The position numbers were made by a program, and so were the translations under genes. The notes below the pieces were generated by a model. That model was not told where the DNA came from. It made no database searches and saw only the letters and a list, made by a program, of their open reading frames with translations. Positions 56,029 through 64,000 of a stretch of 64,000 bases of DNA are shown in pieces. Source of the stretch: Actinoplanes xinjiangensis (GTDB lineage: Bacteria > Actinomycetota > Actinomycetes > Mycobacteriales > Micromonosporaceae). Each line of letters opens with the position of its first letter. The stretch's first letter is position 1. The stretch spans positions 186,001 through 250,000 of the forward strand of contig NZ_QGGR01000010.1 of NCBI RefSeq assembly GCF_003148685.1. Reading direction: 5' to 3'.

Positions 56029-58914
56029 TTGATCACCGCCCAGCCTCGTCTGGTCGTGAGCGCGCCGTCATCAGGTCACGGCAAGACGGCGATCGCCGTG
56101 GGACTGCTCGCCGCCCTCAGTGGCCGGGGCGTCCCGACGGCGGGTTTCAAGGTCGGCCCGGATCACACCGACGCGGCGTACCTCGGTCTTGCGGCCGGCC
56201 GGCCCGGTCGCAACCTGGACCCGCGCCTGGTCGGTGCGCAGCGTGTCGCGCCGCTCTTCGCCCACGGGGCCTCCGGCGCCCAGGTCGCCGTCATCGAGGG
56301 CGCGATGGGCCTGTTCGACAGTCTCACCGGCCAGCCCGAGATCGACGGCACCGCCTCCGTCGCCGCCGCCCTCCGCGCACCGGTGGTCCTGGTCGTCGAC
56401 GTCGCCGCGATGGGCCATTCGCTGGCCGCGCTGGTGCACGGCTTCCGGATGTTCGACGAGATGGTGCACCTCGGCGGCGTGATCCTGAACCGGGTCGCCT
56501 CGGACCGGCACGAGCAGATGCTGCGCAGCGCCATGGACGACATCGGCATGCCGGTCCTCGGCGCCCTGCACCGCGGTGACCTGCCCAACGCCCTACCGGC
56601 CCGCACCCACGGCCTGGTCCCGGTGGCGCACCAGACCGTCGAGGCGGGACGTGCGGTGCGCCGCCTCGGCGAGGCGGTCGCCGGTTCCCTCGACATCGAG
56701 CGCCTGGTGGCGCTCGCCTCGTCCGCGCCGCCGATCCCCGGCCCCATCTGGACACCGGCCGAGGCGGCCGGCGACCAGCAGTTCGATTACCGGCCGGTGA
56801 TCGCCCTGGCCGGGGGCCAGGGCGCCCCCTACACCTATGTGGAGACGGCCGAGCTTCTCGCCGCCGCCGGCGCCGACGTCGCGGTGGTCGATCCGCTGCG
56901 CGACGAGGCACTGCCGCCGGGCACGCGCGCCTTGGTGGTGGGTGCCGGACTTCCCGAGGGGTACGCCGAAGAGCTCTCCGCCAACCGCCGGCTCTGCGCG
57001 GCCGTCGCCCAGTTCGCCCGGGACGGCTGGCCCGTGATCGCCGAGGGCGTCGCCCTGCCCTGGCTCGGCCACGAGTTGGACGGGCGCCCGATGTGCGGCG
57101 TGCTGGACGCGACCGCCACCACCGCCGAGCAGACCGTCGCCGGTTATCGGGAGGCCACCGCCCCCGGCACGTCGGTACTGGCCCCGGCCGGCGCCCGGAT
57201 CACCGGCTACAAGCAGCACCGCGCCGTCGTCACGCCGCGTGCCGGCGCCACCCCTGCCTGGACCTGGTCGGGGGGCAACCCCGAGGGTTTCGTCTGGCGC
57301 CAGGTGCACGCCTCCCAGCTCGGCCTGCACTGGGCCGCCGCCCCGGAGATCGCCCGCCGCCTGGTCGCCGCCGCCCACGCCGGCCCGCCCGGCGCCGCCG
57401 GCCCGCAGAACCAGCCCGGCTCGCACAACTCTGCCGGCCCGCAGAGTCAGCCCGGTCCGCACGGTTCTGCAGGCTCGCACAACTCTGCCGGCTCGACCGG
57501 TTCGCAGGGCGCCGGCCAGCCGGGCTCGATGCCGCCGGGAGTGCCGTCCGGCCCTCCGGCGGGGGTGCCGGTGGGGCCGCCGTCCGGCCCTCCGGATGGA
57601 ATGCCGTCCGGTCCGCCCGCCGGCCACCCGGCGCCGCCGCAGAGCGTTCCCGTCGGCCAGGCCATGCCGTCCGGCCCGAGCTCTCCGGGCGTCCTGCCGG
57701 GCCAAGGCTCCCCGGGTGTCCCGCTCGGCTCGCCGCCCGGCATGCTGCACGACCCCGGTTCGGTGCCGCCTGGCCAGCCGATTCCCGGTTCCGGGATCCC
57801 GGGCGCAGGCGGTCCGGGTGGGGGGAACCCGGCACCCGGCTCCGCGAATCCCGGTTACGTCTCCTCGGGCCAGCCCATGTCGCCGGGTATGTCCGGCCGT
57901 CAGGGCCCCGGCGCTCAGCAGCCGTTGTCCGGTCAGGTGCTGCCGCCGCTCCCGGGTTACCACGGCCATTCGTCAAACGACAGCCAGCCGCCCCTGATGG
58001 GACAGGTGCTGCCACCCCTGCCCGGGTACCACGCCCAGTCCGCCAACCACGGCCAAGCCGACTTCCACGGCCAAGCCGACTTCCACGGCGATGCGGGCGG
58101 CCATGGCCAGTCTGATTCACACGGCCAGTCCGACTTCCACCAGTCCGCCGGTCACAGTCAGTCCGACTATCCCAGCCAGTCGGGCTTCTTCGGCCCGCCG
58201 GACTTCCGTGAGCCCGCGGGTGACCGGGGCCAGGCTGAGTACCAGGGTCCGCCGGACTTCCAAGGGCAAGACGATGGCCGGGCCCCGTCGGATTCCCACG
58301 ATCGAGGCGGCTTCCAAGGCCAGTCGGACTTCCACCATCCCGCCGGCCACGGTCCGTCCGATTTCCAGGGCGCGGGGAGTGGCCAGGGCCCGTCCGACTT
58401 CCAGGGGCGGGCGGGCGGTCACGGCCAGTCCGATTCTCATGGCCAGGTGGGCGGCCACGGCCAGTCCGACCTCCATGGCCAGGTGGGCGGCCACGGGGCC
58501 TCCCACTTCCATCACCAGGCGGATGGCCGGGGTCAATCCGACTTCCGTGGACACATGGATGGCCCCGGGCAGTCCCACTTCTCCGGTCAGCCGGGTGGGC
58601 GTGGTCAGTCCGACTTCTCCGGGCAGATGGGCGGCCACGGGCAGTCCGACTTCCCCGGTCAGCCGGGTGGGCGTGGTCAATCCGACTTCCCCGGCCAGAT
58701 GGGTGGGGCTGGTCAGTCCGACTTCCCCCGTCAGGCGGGTGGGCGCGGCCAGTCTCAGTTCCCCGGGCAGGCGGGTGGCCACGGTCAGCCGGAGTATCAC
58801 GGGCAGCCGGCGGGGCCGGGGACGGGCAGGCCGGCGGGTCCCGGGCAACACCCCGGCCAGGGAACGTCGAACGGTCCTGACGGTCACACCGTCGACCTTT
58901 CCGTGCACACCTGA
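56029..58914 (+). CDS. cobB: Cobyrinate a,c-diamide synthase with cysteine-less glutaminase and a ~510-residue His/Gln/Gly-rich tail
   Basis: 961 aa, TTG start behind GGGGGAG. Residues 1-~450 are CobB/CbiA: P-loop SAPSSGHGKT (11-20), FKVGPDHTDAAYL, DGTASVAAALRAPVVLVVD in the synthetase half; glutaminase half with GAGLPEGYAEELSANRRL, and LDGRPMCGVLDA. Where the family has AECAGL or AECGGL, with the nucleophile Cys, this protein reads AEGVALPWL: Cys is Gly. The late His region TGYKQHRAVVTP is kept. Residues ~451-670 are Pro/Gly/Ser-rich (PPGVPSGPPAGVP), ~675-930 repeat GQSDFxGQxGGHG. Typical CobB is 430-480 aa, so the tail is exceptional. Divergent from surf1. Confidence 0.93.
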   Translation: MITAQPRLVVSAPSSGHGKTAIAVGLLAALSGRGVPTAGFKVGPDHTDAAYLGLAAGRPGRNLDPRLVGAQRVAPLFAHGASGAQVAVIEGAMGLFDSLTGQPEIDGTASVAAALRAPVVLVVDVAAMGHSLAALVHGFRMFDEMVHLGGVILNRVASDRHEQMLRSAMDDIGMPVLGALHRGDLPNALPARTHGLVPVAHQTVEAGRAVRRLGEAVAGSLDIERLVALASSAPPIPGPIWTPAEAAGDQQFDYRPVIALAGGQGAPYTYVETAELLAAAGADVAVVDPLRDEALPPGTRALVVGAGLPEGYAEELSANRRLCAAVAQFARDGWPVIAEGVALPWLGHELDGRPMCGVLDATATTAEQTVAGYREATAPGTSVLAPAGARITGYKQHRAVVTPRAGATPAWTWSGGNPEGFVWRQVHASQLGLHWAAAPEIARRLVAAAHAGPPGAAGPQNQPGSHNSAGPQSQPGPHGSAGSHNSAGSTGSQGAGQPGSMPPGVPSGPPAGVPVGPPSGPPDGMPSGPPAGHPAPPQSVPVGQAMPSGPSSPGVLPGQGSPGVPLGSPPGMLHDPGSVPPGQPIPGSGIPGAGGPGGGNPAPGSANPGYVSSGQPMSPGMSGRQGPGAQQPLSGQVLPPLPGYHGHSSNDSQPPLMGQVLPPLPGYHAQSANHGQADFHGQADFHGDAGGHGQSDSHGQSDFHQSAGHSQSDYPSQSGFFGPPDFREPAGDRGQAEYQGPPDFQGQDDGRAPSDSHDRGGFQGQSDFHHPAGHGPSDFQGAGSGQGPSDFQGRAGGHGQSDSHGQVGGHGQSDLHGQVGGHGASHFHHQADGRGQSDFRGHMDGPGQSHFSGQPGGRGQSDFSGQMGGHGQSDFPGQPGGRGQSDFPGQMGGAGQSDFPRQAGGRGQSQFPGQAGGHGQPEYHGQPAGPGTGRPAGPGQHPGQGTSNGPDGHTVDLSVHT
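58050..58830 (+). repeat. About 20 degenerate 36-39 bp units in the cobB tail
   Basis: In-frame units read GQSDFHGQ, GGHGQSDS, GGRGQSDF, GGHGQPEY and variants (consensus GGxGQSDFxGQx). Early units are diverse, later ones (after ~58600) more regular, suggesting recent expansion toward the 3' end. Confidence 0.88.
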
Positions 58915-58973
58915 CCGATCCCGGTCGCCGGAAGCGGCCCAGCGTGCGAAAGGTCGTTTCGCCGCCTCCGAAA

Positions 58974-59010
58974 TTGTCGTACCCCCCTCGTACCGTGAGG
59001 TCTACGACAA
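58974..59010 (+). promoter_or_regulatory. Inverted repeat upstream of the DinB-like gene
   Basis: TTGTCGTA (58974-58981) and TACGACAA (59003-59010) are perfect complements with a 21-nt spacer in the gap between cobB and the next gene; the ribosome site AAGGAGGAG follows at 59014. Same spacer length as the surf1-cobB inverted repeat but a different sequence. Confidence 0.55.
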
Positions 59011-59025
59011 CCGAAGGAGGAGACC

Positions 59026-59658
59026 GTGGCCGACCGCGTGCCGCTGGATTTCGACCCGCCGGTTCGTCAGATCAGAGCGTTGCTGCTGGGTGTCGACGAC
59101 CGGGATCTCGCCGCGCCGACCCCCTGCCCCGACTGGCCGGTCGCGGCCCTGCTCGATCATCTGATGGGCCTGTCCGTGGCCTTCACGATGGCCGCCCGCA
59201 AGCGCGCCGGTGTCCCCGGCATCGACGGCCCGCCCCCACAGCCCTCGGCCGGGCATCTGTCTCCACATTGGCGCAGCCGCCTGCCGGTGCTCCTCGCCGA
59301 GCTCAGCATCGCCTGGCGCGATCCGGGCGCCTGGACCGGCACGGCACAGGCGGGCGGTGTGACCCTGCCGGCCACCGCGATGGGTGCCTTCGCGATGAAC
59401 GAGTTGATCATGCATGGATGGGATCTCGCCCGTGCCACCGAGCAGGACTATGCGGCCGATCCCCGGGTCTTGGAGGTCCTGATCGAGTTCCTCGGTCAGG
59501 GTTCGGCCGAGGGCACTCCCGGCCTGTTCGGTCCCCGCGTCCCGGTCGACCCCGAGGAAGACCTCTTGACCAGGACCATCGGTCTGGCGGGCCGAGACCC
59601 GCGCTGGCGACCACCCCGCCGCCGCCCCGTCCCGACCCGCGCCGCGACAGGCGCCTGA
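59026..59658 (+). CDS. TIGR03086-type metal-binding protein (DinB/mycothiol-dependent maleylpyruvate isomerase-like)
   Basis: 210 aa, GTG start with AAGGAGGAG 6 nt upstream. Four-helix fold with His ligands: LAAPTPCPDWPVAALLDHLMG (~34-55, His in LLDHLMG) and MNELIMHGWDLARATEQD (~126-143, His in MHGW). Actinobacterial family related to mycothiol-dependent enzymes, typically of unknown substrate. The basic tail (RWRPPRRRPVPTRAATGA) runs into a degenerate repeat. Confidence 0.88.
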   Translation: MADRVPLDFDPPVRQIRALLLGVDDRDLAAPTPCPDWPVAALLDHLMGLSVAFTMAARKRAGVPGIDGPPPQPSAGHLSPHWRSRLPVLLAELSIAWRDPGAWTGTAQAGGVTLPATAMGAFAMNELIMHGWDLARATEQDYAADPRVLEVLIEFLGQGSAEGTPGLFGPRVPVDPEEDLLTRTIGLAGRDPRWRPPRRRPVPTRAATGA

Positions 59659-59785
59659 CGCCGCTCGTCCCGGCCCGTGCGGCAAGGGACGCGCTTGGCG
59701 CGGGTTCCGTCCGTGCTGCGAGAGGTGCCTGACGCGGATTCGGTCCGTGCTGCAAGGGTTGCCTGGCACGGGGTCCGTTGGGCAC
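59640..59785. repeat. Degenerate ~35-bp repeats seeded from the preceding gene end
   Basis: Segments such as GGTCCGTGCTGCAAGGGTTG and CGTCCGTGCTGCGAGAGGTG recur with CCTG(A)CGCG between them, three to four times, after a gene end that itself reads GCCGCGACAGGCGCCTGACG. The 59810-59880 stretch (GGCGGCGAGGCG) is a second short repeat. Confidence 0.7.
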
Positions 59786-59938
59786 CGGCAAGTGCGTCGA
59801 CATCCCGGTTCGGCGTTGAACGCTGCGAGGCGGCGAGGCGTTGAAGGCGGCGAGGCGGCGGGACGGGACGGTCGGGCCGGGAGAGACGGTGACGGGCCGC
59901 CGACCGGGCACGAGGCGCGGTGGCGGCCCATCGGGCGG

Positions 59939-62083
59939 CTACCAGACGTACTTGTCGGTGGGCGGTTTGAAGTCCTCGCGCGGTTGGCCTCTGAGGGCGT
60001 CCCGCAACGTCTGGGCGACCGTGTACTTCGACATCGTCGAGCGCCCCACCCCGACCAGGTGTTCCGGATTGTCGGGGTCGGCGACGAAGGCCGCCGCCGC
60101 CAGCTGCGGGGTGTATCCGCTGAACCAGGCGGTCTTGTTGCCGTCGGTGGTGCCGCTCTTGCCGGCGACCGGCCGCCCGAGCGTGCCGTAGACCATGGAG
60201 GAGGTGCCCCAGCCGCCGCAGCCGCCGCGGGCCGAGCCGTATCCGGTGACGCAGCGGGCCGCGTCGGTGGCGGCTCGGGCGACGTTCACCTTGATCTCCT
60301 GGCGGCAGCGGGGCTCGGCGATGAGCCGGTCCTGGTGAAGGGCGTGGGAGCCGTCGGGGTTGCGGATGCTCAGGACGGGCATCGGTTCGCAGTGTCTTCC
60401 TTCGGCGGCGAGGGTGGCGAAGACGTTGGCCATTTCGACGGGGGTGGCGTCGCTGACGCCGAGGGTGAAGGCGCCCCAGCCGGAGGCGTGCTCCTTGGTG
60501 GCCAGTTTCCGGTCGATGTCGGTGCGCCAGCGGAGCCCGAGCCGTTCGGCCATGCGGACCGCCTTCTCGGCGCCGACGCGCTGTTCGAGCTGGACGAAGT
60601 AGGTGTTGACCGATTTGCCGAAGCCGGTCCACATGTTCTGGGTGCCGGTCATCGACGCGCTGGAGTTCTTGGGGCACCAGTAGATGCCGCAGGTGGCGGG
60701 CCCGGGGGCGGTGATGTAGCGGGTGACGAACCGTTGCGGTGAGTAGAAGGAGGTGGACAGCGGCAGGCCTTCTTCGAGGGCGGCCAGCATCGTGAAGATC
60801 TTGAACGTGGATCCGGCCTGGTATCCGGCCATGTCGCCGCCGCCGAGCAGCGGGTTGACGGTGTTCGGGTAGTTGCCCTTGACGTCGTCGTCCTGCCGCC
60901 AGTCGCTGTGCCGGCCGTTCTTCTCCTGGTCCAGGGAGTAGGTGCGGTTGACCGCCATGCTGAGTACCCGGCCGGTGCCGGGCTGCACGACGACCTGGCC
61001 GTGGGCGATGGCGCTACTGCGCCTCTCCTTCTCCAGGACGTGGCCCATCGCGTACCGCTGGATTCTGGGGTCGATGGAGGTGACCACCCGGTAGCCGCCG
61101 CGTCGCAGGCGCTCCTCGCGTTCCACCGGGGTTCGGCCGAAGGCCGGCTGTTCGCGCCACCAGTTGATGAAGTAGTCGCAGAAGAAGCCCCAGTCGTTGT
61201 GTTTGGGGGCGACCGAGATGCAGCCGTTCGGGGGCGTACTCAACTTGAGTTTGATCTTGGACTTCTTGGCGGAGGCGGCCTGCTCGGCGGTGATCGCGTT
61301 GTTCTTCAGCATCTGGTCGATCACGTAGTTGCGCCGTTCCAGGGCGGCCTTCTGGTTCTTGGTGGCCGGGTCGTAGGCGGACGGCGCCTTGACCAGTCCG
61401 GCGACGAGCGCCGCCTCGGTGAGGGTGAGGTCGCGCGGCGCCTTGGAGAAGAAGATCTGGGAGGCGGCGAAGATGCCGTAGGCGCGGTGCCCGTAGTAGG
61501 CGGCGTTGAGGTACCGCTCGAGGATCTCCTCCTTGCTGAGCCGCTGTTCGACCTCGATGGCGAGCCGCATCTCGCGGAGTTTGCGGGCGGCGGTCTGCTC
61601 GGTGGCCTCCAGAGCCTCCTGCGGGGTGCGCGCGCTGTCCCGCAGCGCCATCCGGACGTACTGCATGGTGAGCGTGGACGCGCCCTGGGAGACGCCGCCG
61701 GCTTTCTGGTTGGCGACGAACGCACGGGCCACGCCCTTGGCGTCGACGCCGTTGTGCTCGTAGAAGCGGGAGTCCTCGGAGGCGACGATCGCCTTGATCA
61801 CGTACGGCGACATGTCTTTGAGGGCGATGTGTTTGCGGTGCTCCTCGTAGAACATCGTGAGCAGGGTCTTGCCGTCGCCGGCGTAGACGTAGGTGGTCTG
61901 TGCCGGTGGGAGTTCGGTGAGTTGTTCGGGCATGTTCTCCAGGGCTTCGGCGCCCGCCTTGACTCCCATGCCGGCCAGTGCGGCGAACGGGTAGGACAGG
62001 CCGGTGATGACCAGTCCCGCGATGAGACCGGCCCGGATCAGGAGGGCGACTCTTCCGGCTACGGTGGGAGGTCGGTTCGTCAC
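59939..62083 (-). CDS. Class A penicillin-binding protein (bifunctional)
   Basis: 714 aa from GTG 62083. N-terminal helix ~17-38; GT51 glycosyltransferase ~75-260 with catalytic-region EDSRFYEHNGVDAKGVARA and GASTLTMQYVR; transpeptidase ~330-690 with SxxK in AGSTFKIFT (Ser ~415), SxN in GKSVNTYF and KTG-type KSGT in AGKSGTTDGNK. The C-terminus TVAQTLRDALRGQPREDF is family-typical. Polymerises and cross-links peptidoglycan. Convergent repeats at its 3' side; divergent from cobC. Confidence 0.96.
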   Translation of the reverse strand: MTNRPPTVAGRVALLIRAGLIAGLVITGLSYPFAALAGMGVKAGAEALENMPEQLTELPPAQTTYVYAGDGKTLLTMFYEEHRKHIALKDMSPYVIKAIVASEDSRFYEHNGVDAKGVARAFVANQKAGGVSQGASTLTMQYVRMALRDSARTPQEALEATEQTAARKLREMRLAIEVEQRLSKEEILERYLNAAYYGHRAYGIFAASQIFFSKAPRDLTLTEAALVAGLVKAPSAYDPATKNQKAALERRNYVIDQMLKNNAITAEQAASAKKSKIKLKLSTPPNGCISVAPKHNDWGFFCDYFINWWREQPAFGRTPVEREERLRRGGYRVVTSIDPRIQRYAMGHVLEKERRSSAIAHGQVVVQPGTGRVLSMAVNRTYSLDQEKNGRHSDWRQDDDVKGNYPNTVNPLLGGGDMAGYQAGSTFKIFTMLAALEEGLPLSTSFYSPQRFVTRYITAPGPATCGIYWCPKNSSASMTGTQNMWTGFGKSVNTYFVQLEQRVGAEKAVRMAERLGLRWRTDIDRKLATKEHASGWGAFTLGVSDATPVEMANVFATLAAEGRHCEPMPVLSIRNPDGSHALHQDRLIAEPRCRQEIKVNVARAATDAARCVTGYGSARGGCGGWGTSSMVYGTLGRPVAGKSGTTDGNKTAWFSGYTPQLAAAAFVADPDNPEHLVGVGRSTMSKYTVAQTLRDALRGQPREDFKPPTDKYVW

Positions 62084-62166
62084 TCTTTGAAGGTATGACA
62101 AAGGGCCTCATGTTCGGACGGAACGGCCGAACTCAGGCGGGCCGTCCCGTCCGGCATGCTGGGCGC

Positions 62167-63219
62167 ATGAGTTTCGACCTCGATCATCACGGCGACGCCG
62201 AGGTGGGTGCGGGCCTGATCGATCTCGCGGTCAACGTGCGGCACCAGCGGATGCCCGACTGGCTGGCCGGGCCGATCGCGGAGTCACTGGGCGCGCTGTC
62301 GGCGTACCCGGACGAGCGCAAGGCCACCGCGGCCGTCGCCGCCCGGCACCGTCGGGATCCGGCGGAGGTCCTGCTCACGGCCGGTGCGGCACAGGCGTTC
62401 GTGCTGCTCGCCCAGGCGCTGCGCGATGCCCGCCGGCCGGTGGTGGTGCATCCGCAGTTCACCGAGCCGGAGGCCGCGCTGCGCAACGCCGGCCACCGGG
62501 TCGAGCGGGTGATCCTGCGTGAGGCGGACGGCTTCCGGCTCGATCCGGCCCTGGTCCCGGACGACGCCGACCTGGTCTTCGTGGGCAATCCGACCAATCC
62601 GACGTCGGTGCTGCATCCGGCTGCCGACGTGGCGAAACTGGCCCGTCCGGGACGGGTGCTGGTGGTCGACGAGGCGTTCGCCGACACCACCTTCCGGCCG
62701 GGGGTGCCGGGTGAGCCCGAATCCCTGGCCGAGCGCCGTGACCTGCCCGGTCTGGTGGTGCTGCGCAGCCTGACCAAGACGTGGGGACTGGCCGGCCTGC
62801 GGATCGGCTACGCGCTCGGCCCGGCCGATCTGCTGCGGCGGCTGGCCGCCGCGCAGCCCCTCTGGGCGGTCTCCACGCCGGCGCTCGCCGCGGCGAGCGC
62901 GTGCGCCTCGCCGGTCGCCGTCGCCGCGGAACGCGACATCGCCGCGGCCCTCGCGGCCGAGCGCGCCCATCTGGTGGAACGGCTGCGGCGAGTGCCGAGC
63001 GTCACGGTTCCCGGCGATCCGGCGTCCGCATTCGTTCCGGTACGCCTCCCCGGTGCCGATCAGATCCGCGCTGACCTGCGCGAACGTGGCTACGCGGTGC
63101 GCCGTGGCGACACCTTCCCGGGGCTGGGTGCGGATTGGCTGCGGATTGCGGTGCGCGACACTGCCACCACAGACCGATTCGTGCAGACTCTGAGCGAAGT
63201 GATCGAGGAGCGACCGTGA
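62167..63219 (+). CDS. cobC: PLP-dependent CobC (Rv2231c-type, threonine-phosphate decarboxylase-like)
   Basis: 350 aa from ATG 62167. Aminotransferase fold: substrate segment AVNVRHQRMPDWL, LLTAGAAQAFVLLAQAL, VGNPTNPTSVLHP (PLP-ring Asn region), VVDEAFADTTF (Asp), and the PLP-Lys in LRSLTKTWGLAGLRIGY (~213). Actinobacterial CobC supplies the aminopropanol-phosphate arm or works with CobD; some family members are uncharacterised. GTGA overlap of 4 nt with cobT makes the two an operon. Confidence 0.9.
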   Translation: MSFDLDHHGDAEVGAGLIDLAVNVRHQRMPDWLAGPIAESLGALSAYPDERKATAAVAARHRRDPAEVLLTAGAAQAFVLLAQALRDARRPVVVHPQFTEPEAALRNAGHRVERVILREADGFRLDPALVPDDADLVFVGNPTNPTSVLHPAADVAKLARPGRVLVVDEAFADTTFRPGVPGEPESLAERRDLPGLVVLRSLTKTWGLAGLRIGYALGPADLLRRLAAAQPLWAVSTPALAAASACASPVAVAAERDIAAALAAERAHLVERLRRVPSVTVPGDPASAFVPVRLPGADQIRADLRERGYAVRRGDTFPGLGADWLRIAVRDTATTDRFVQTLSEVIEERP

Positions 63220-64000
63220 CGCTGGAGACCACCCTGGCGGCCATCCGGCCGGCCGACGCCGAGGCGATGACCGCGGCCCGCGACCTACAGGCCCGTCTGA
63301 CCAAGCCGGCCGGCTCGCTGGGCGCGCTGGAGGAGTTGTCGGTGCGCCTGGCCGGCCTGTCCGGGGTGTGCCCACCGCCGCTGCCCGAGCCGGCCACGGT
63401 CGCGGTCTTCGCCGGTGACCACGGGGTGCACGCCCAGCGGGTGAGCCCGTGGCCGCAGGAGGTCACCGCACAGATGGTGGCGAATTTCGTGGCCGGCGGT
63501 GCCGTGGTCAACGCGTTCGCCCGGCAGACCGGCGCCGACGTCATGGTGGTCGACGTCGGGGTGGCGATCCCGCTGCACGGCGGGCCGAACCTGCTGGACG
63601 CGAACGTGCGGCGCGGCACCCGGGACATGACCGTGGGCCCGGCACTGACCCGCGAGGAGACCCTGGCCGCGATCGAGGTCGGTGTCCGGGTCGCCGAGAC
63701 GCTCGTCGAGCAGGGCGCGAGAGCGCTGCTCACCGGCGACATGGGGATCGCCAACACGACGCCCGCGGCCGCGCTGATCGCGGCCTTCACCGGTACGTCG
63801 GCGGGTGTGGTCACCGGCCGCGGCACCGGTATCGACGACGACACCCTCGCCCACAAGGTCGACGTGGTCACCGCCGCGCTGGAACGGCACACCCCGGACC
63901 CGGCCGACCCGCTGGGCGTGCTCGCCGCGGTCGGGGGCCTGGAGCACGCCGCGCTGACCGGGTTCATCCTCGGTGCCGCCGCGTGCCGGGTGCCGGTGAT
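63216..64000 (+). CDS. cobT: Nicotinate-nucleotide:DMB phosphoribosyltransferase (3' partial)
   Basis: GTG 63216; 261 residues up to the window edge, family ~350 aa. Transfers ribose phosphate from nicotinate mononucleotide to the lower-ligand base, giving alpha-ribazole phosphate. Motifs: LTKPAGSLGALEELSVRLA, VFAGDHGVHAQRVSPWPQEVTAQMV, LLTGDMGIANTTPAAALIAAF and GRGTGIDD. The catalytic Glu of CobT lies beyond the window. Confidence 0.95.
   Translation, partial: MTLETTLAAIRPADAEAMTAARDLQARLTKPAGSLGALEELSVRLAGLSGVCPPPLPEPATVAVFAGDHGVHAQRVSPWPQEVTAQMVANFVAGGAVVNAFARQTGADVMVVDVGVAIPLHGGPNLLDANVRRGTRDMTVGPALTREETLAAIEVGVRVAETLVEQGARALLTGDMGIANTTPAAALIAAFTGTSAGVVTGRGTGIDDDTLAHKVDVVTAALERHTPDPADPLGVLAAVGGLEHAALTGFILGAAACRVPV

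Noticed and set aside
56593..57969. 458-aa minus-strand frame opposite cobB
   Set aside because: Shadow of the CobB frame and its low-complexity tail.
1..64000. Prophage, insertion sequence or integrative element
   Set aside because: No transposase, integrase or att-like duplication next to tRNA-Arg; base composition is uniform apart from promoter pockets.

Overview
The window is a high-GC actinobacterial chromosome segment. Gene content and style (secreted pectinases carrying ricin-type modules, actinobacterial small-protein families, mycothiol-type DinB-like protein, MhuD, LigB, GTG/TTG starts, leaderless genes) point to Micromonosporaceae, most likely Actinoplanes or a close relative. The taxonomic call is inference.

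Layout. 1-2.4 kb: tail of a beta-propeller lactonase and an anchored substrate-binding/VWA protein. 2.5-9.8 kb: plant-polymer block, with a ROK repressor divergent from xylA-xylB, a triple-hairpin array, then a secreted pectinesterase and pectate lyase sharing a near-identical signal/RICIN module. 9.8-17.9 kb: MFS transporter, GH13 alpha-glucosidase, RSH-type HD hydrolase, MHYT sensor, a 47-aa GPGG membrane protein, a three-gene phosphoesterase/BON/nucleotidyltransferase operon, a dTMP-kinase-like protein and an SDR. 18-24.3 kb: group-2 sigma factor, an NlpC/P60 endopeptidase behind a probable c-di-AMP riboswitch, small membrane proteins, a GAF-ANTAR regulator and MhuD. 24.3-28.6 kb: MarR/MFS efflux pair with a perfect palindromic operator, a methyltransferase, a SARP-like winged-helix protein and a NarL-type regulator. 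28.6-34.5 kb: repeat-rich membrane protein, serA, APH-like kinase, EamA transporter. 34.6-40 kb: two-component system divergent from a lipoprotein/adaptor/MacB-type ABC operon. 40-44.9 kb: secreted protein, band-7 protein, tRNA-Arg(TCT), lipase-like hydrolase, SSB paralogue.

Cobalamin genes occupy two blocks: cobD(cbiB)-cobQ at 44.9-47.6 kb, and cobB (56.0-58.9 kb) followed after two genes by cobC-cobT (62.2 kb to the window edge). Between them lie an M48 and an M20 peptidase, a flavin monooxygenase, a LigB-type ligase and SURF1. Together these enzymes cover a,c-amidation, the remaining amidations, aminopropanol attachment, the aminopropanol-phosphate source and lower-ligand activation. I saw no B12 riboswitch.

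The most unusual property is the density of in-frame and 3'-end minisatellites: cobD N-terminus (24 bp), cobB C-terminus (about 39 bp, His/Gln/Gly-rich, roughly 500 residues), surf1 C-terminus (42/84 bp), a histidine-kinase linker (18 bp), a membrane-protein stalk (30 bp), and noncoding arrays at 32.1, 54.2 and 59.7 kb. CobB also lacks the expected glutaminase cysteine. The repeat-bearing CobB and CobD are the best candidates here for something undescribed.
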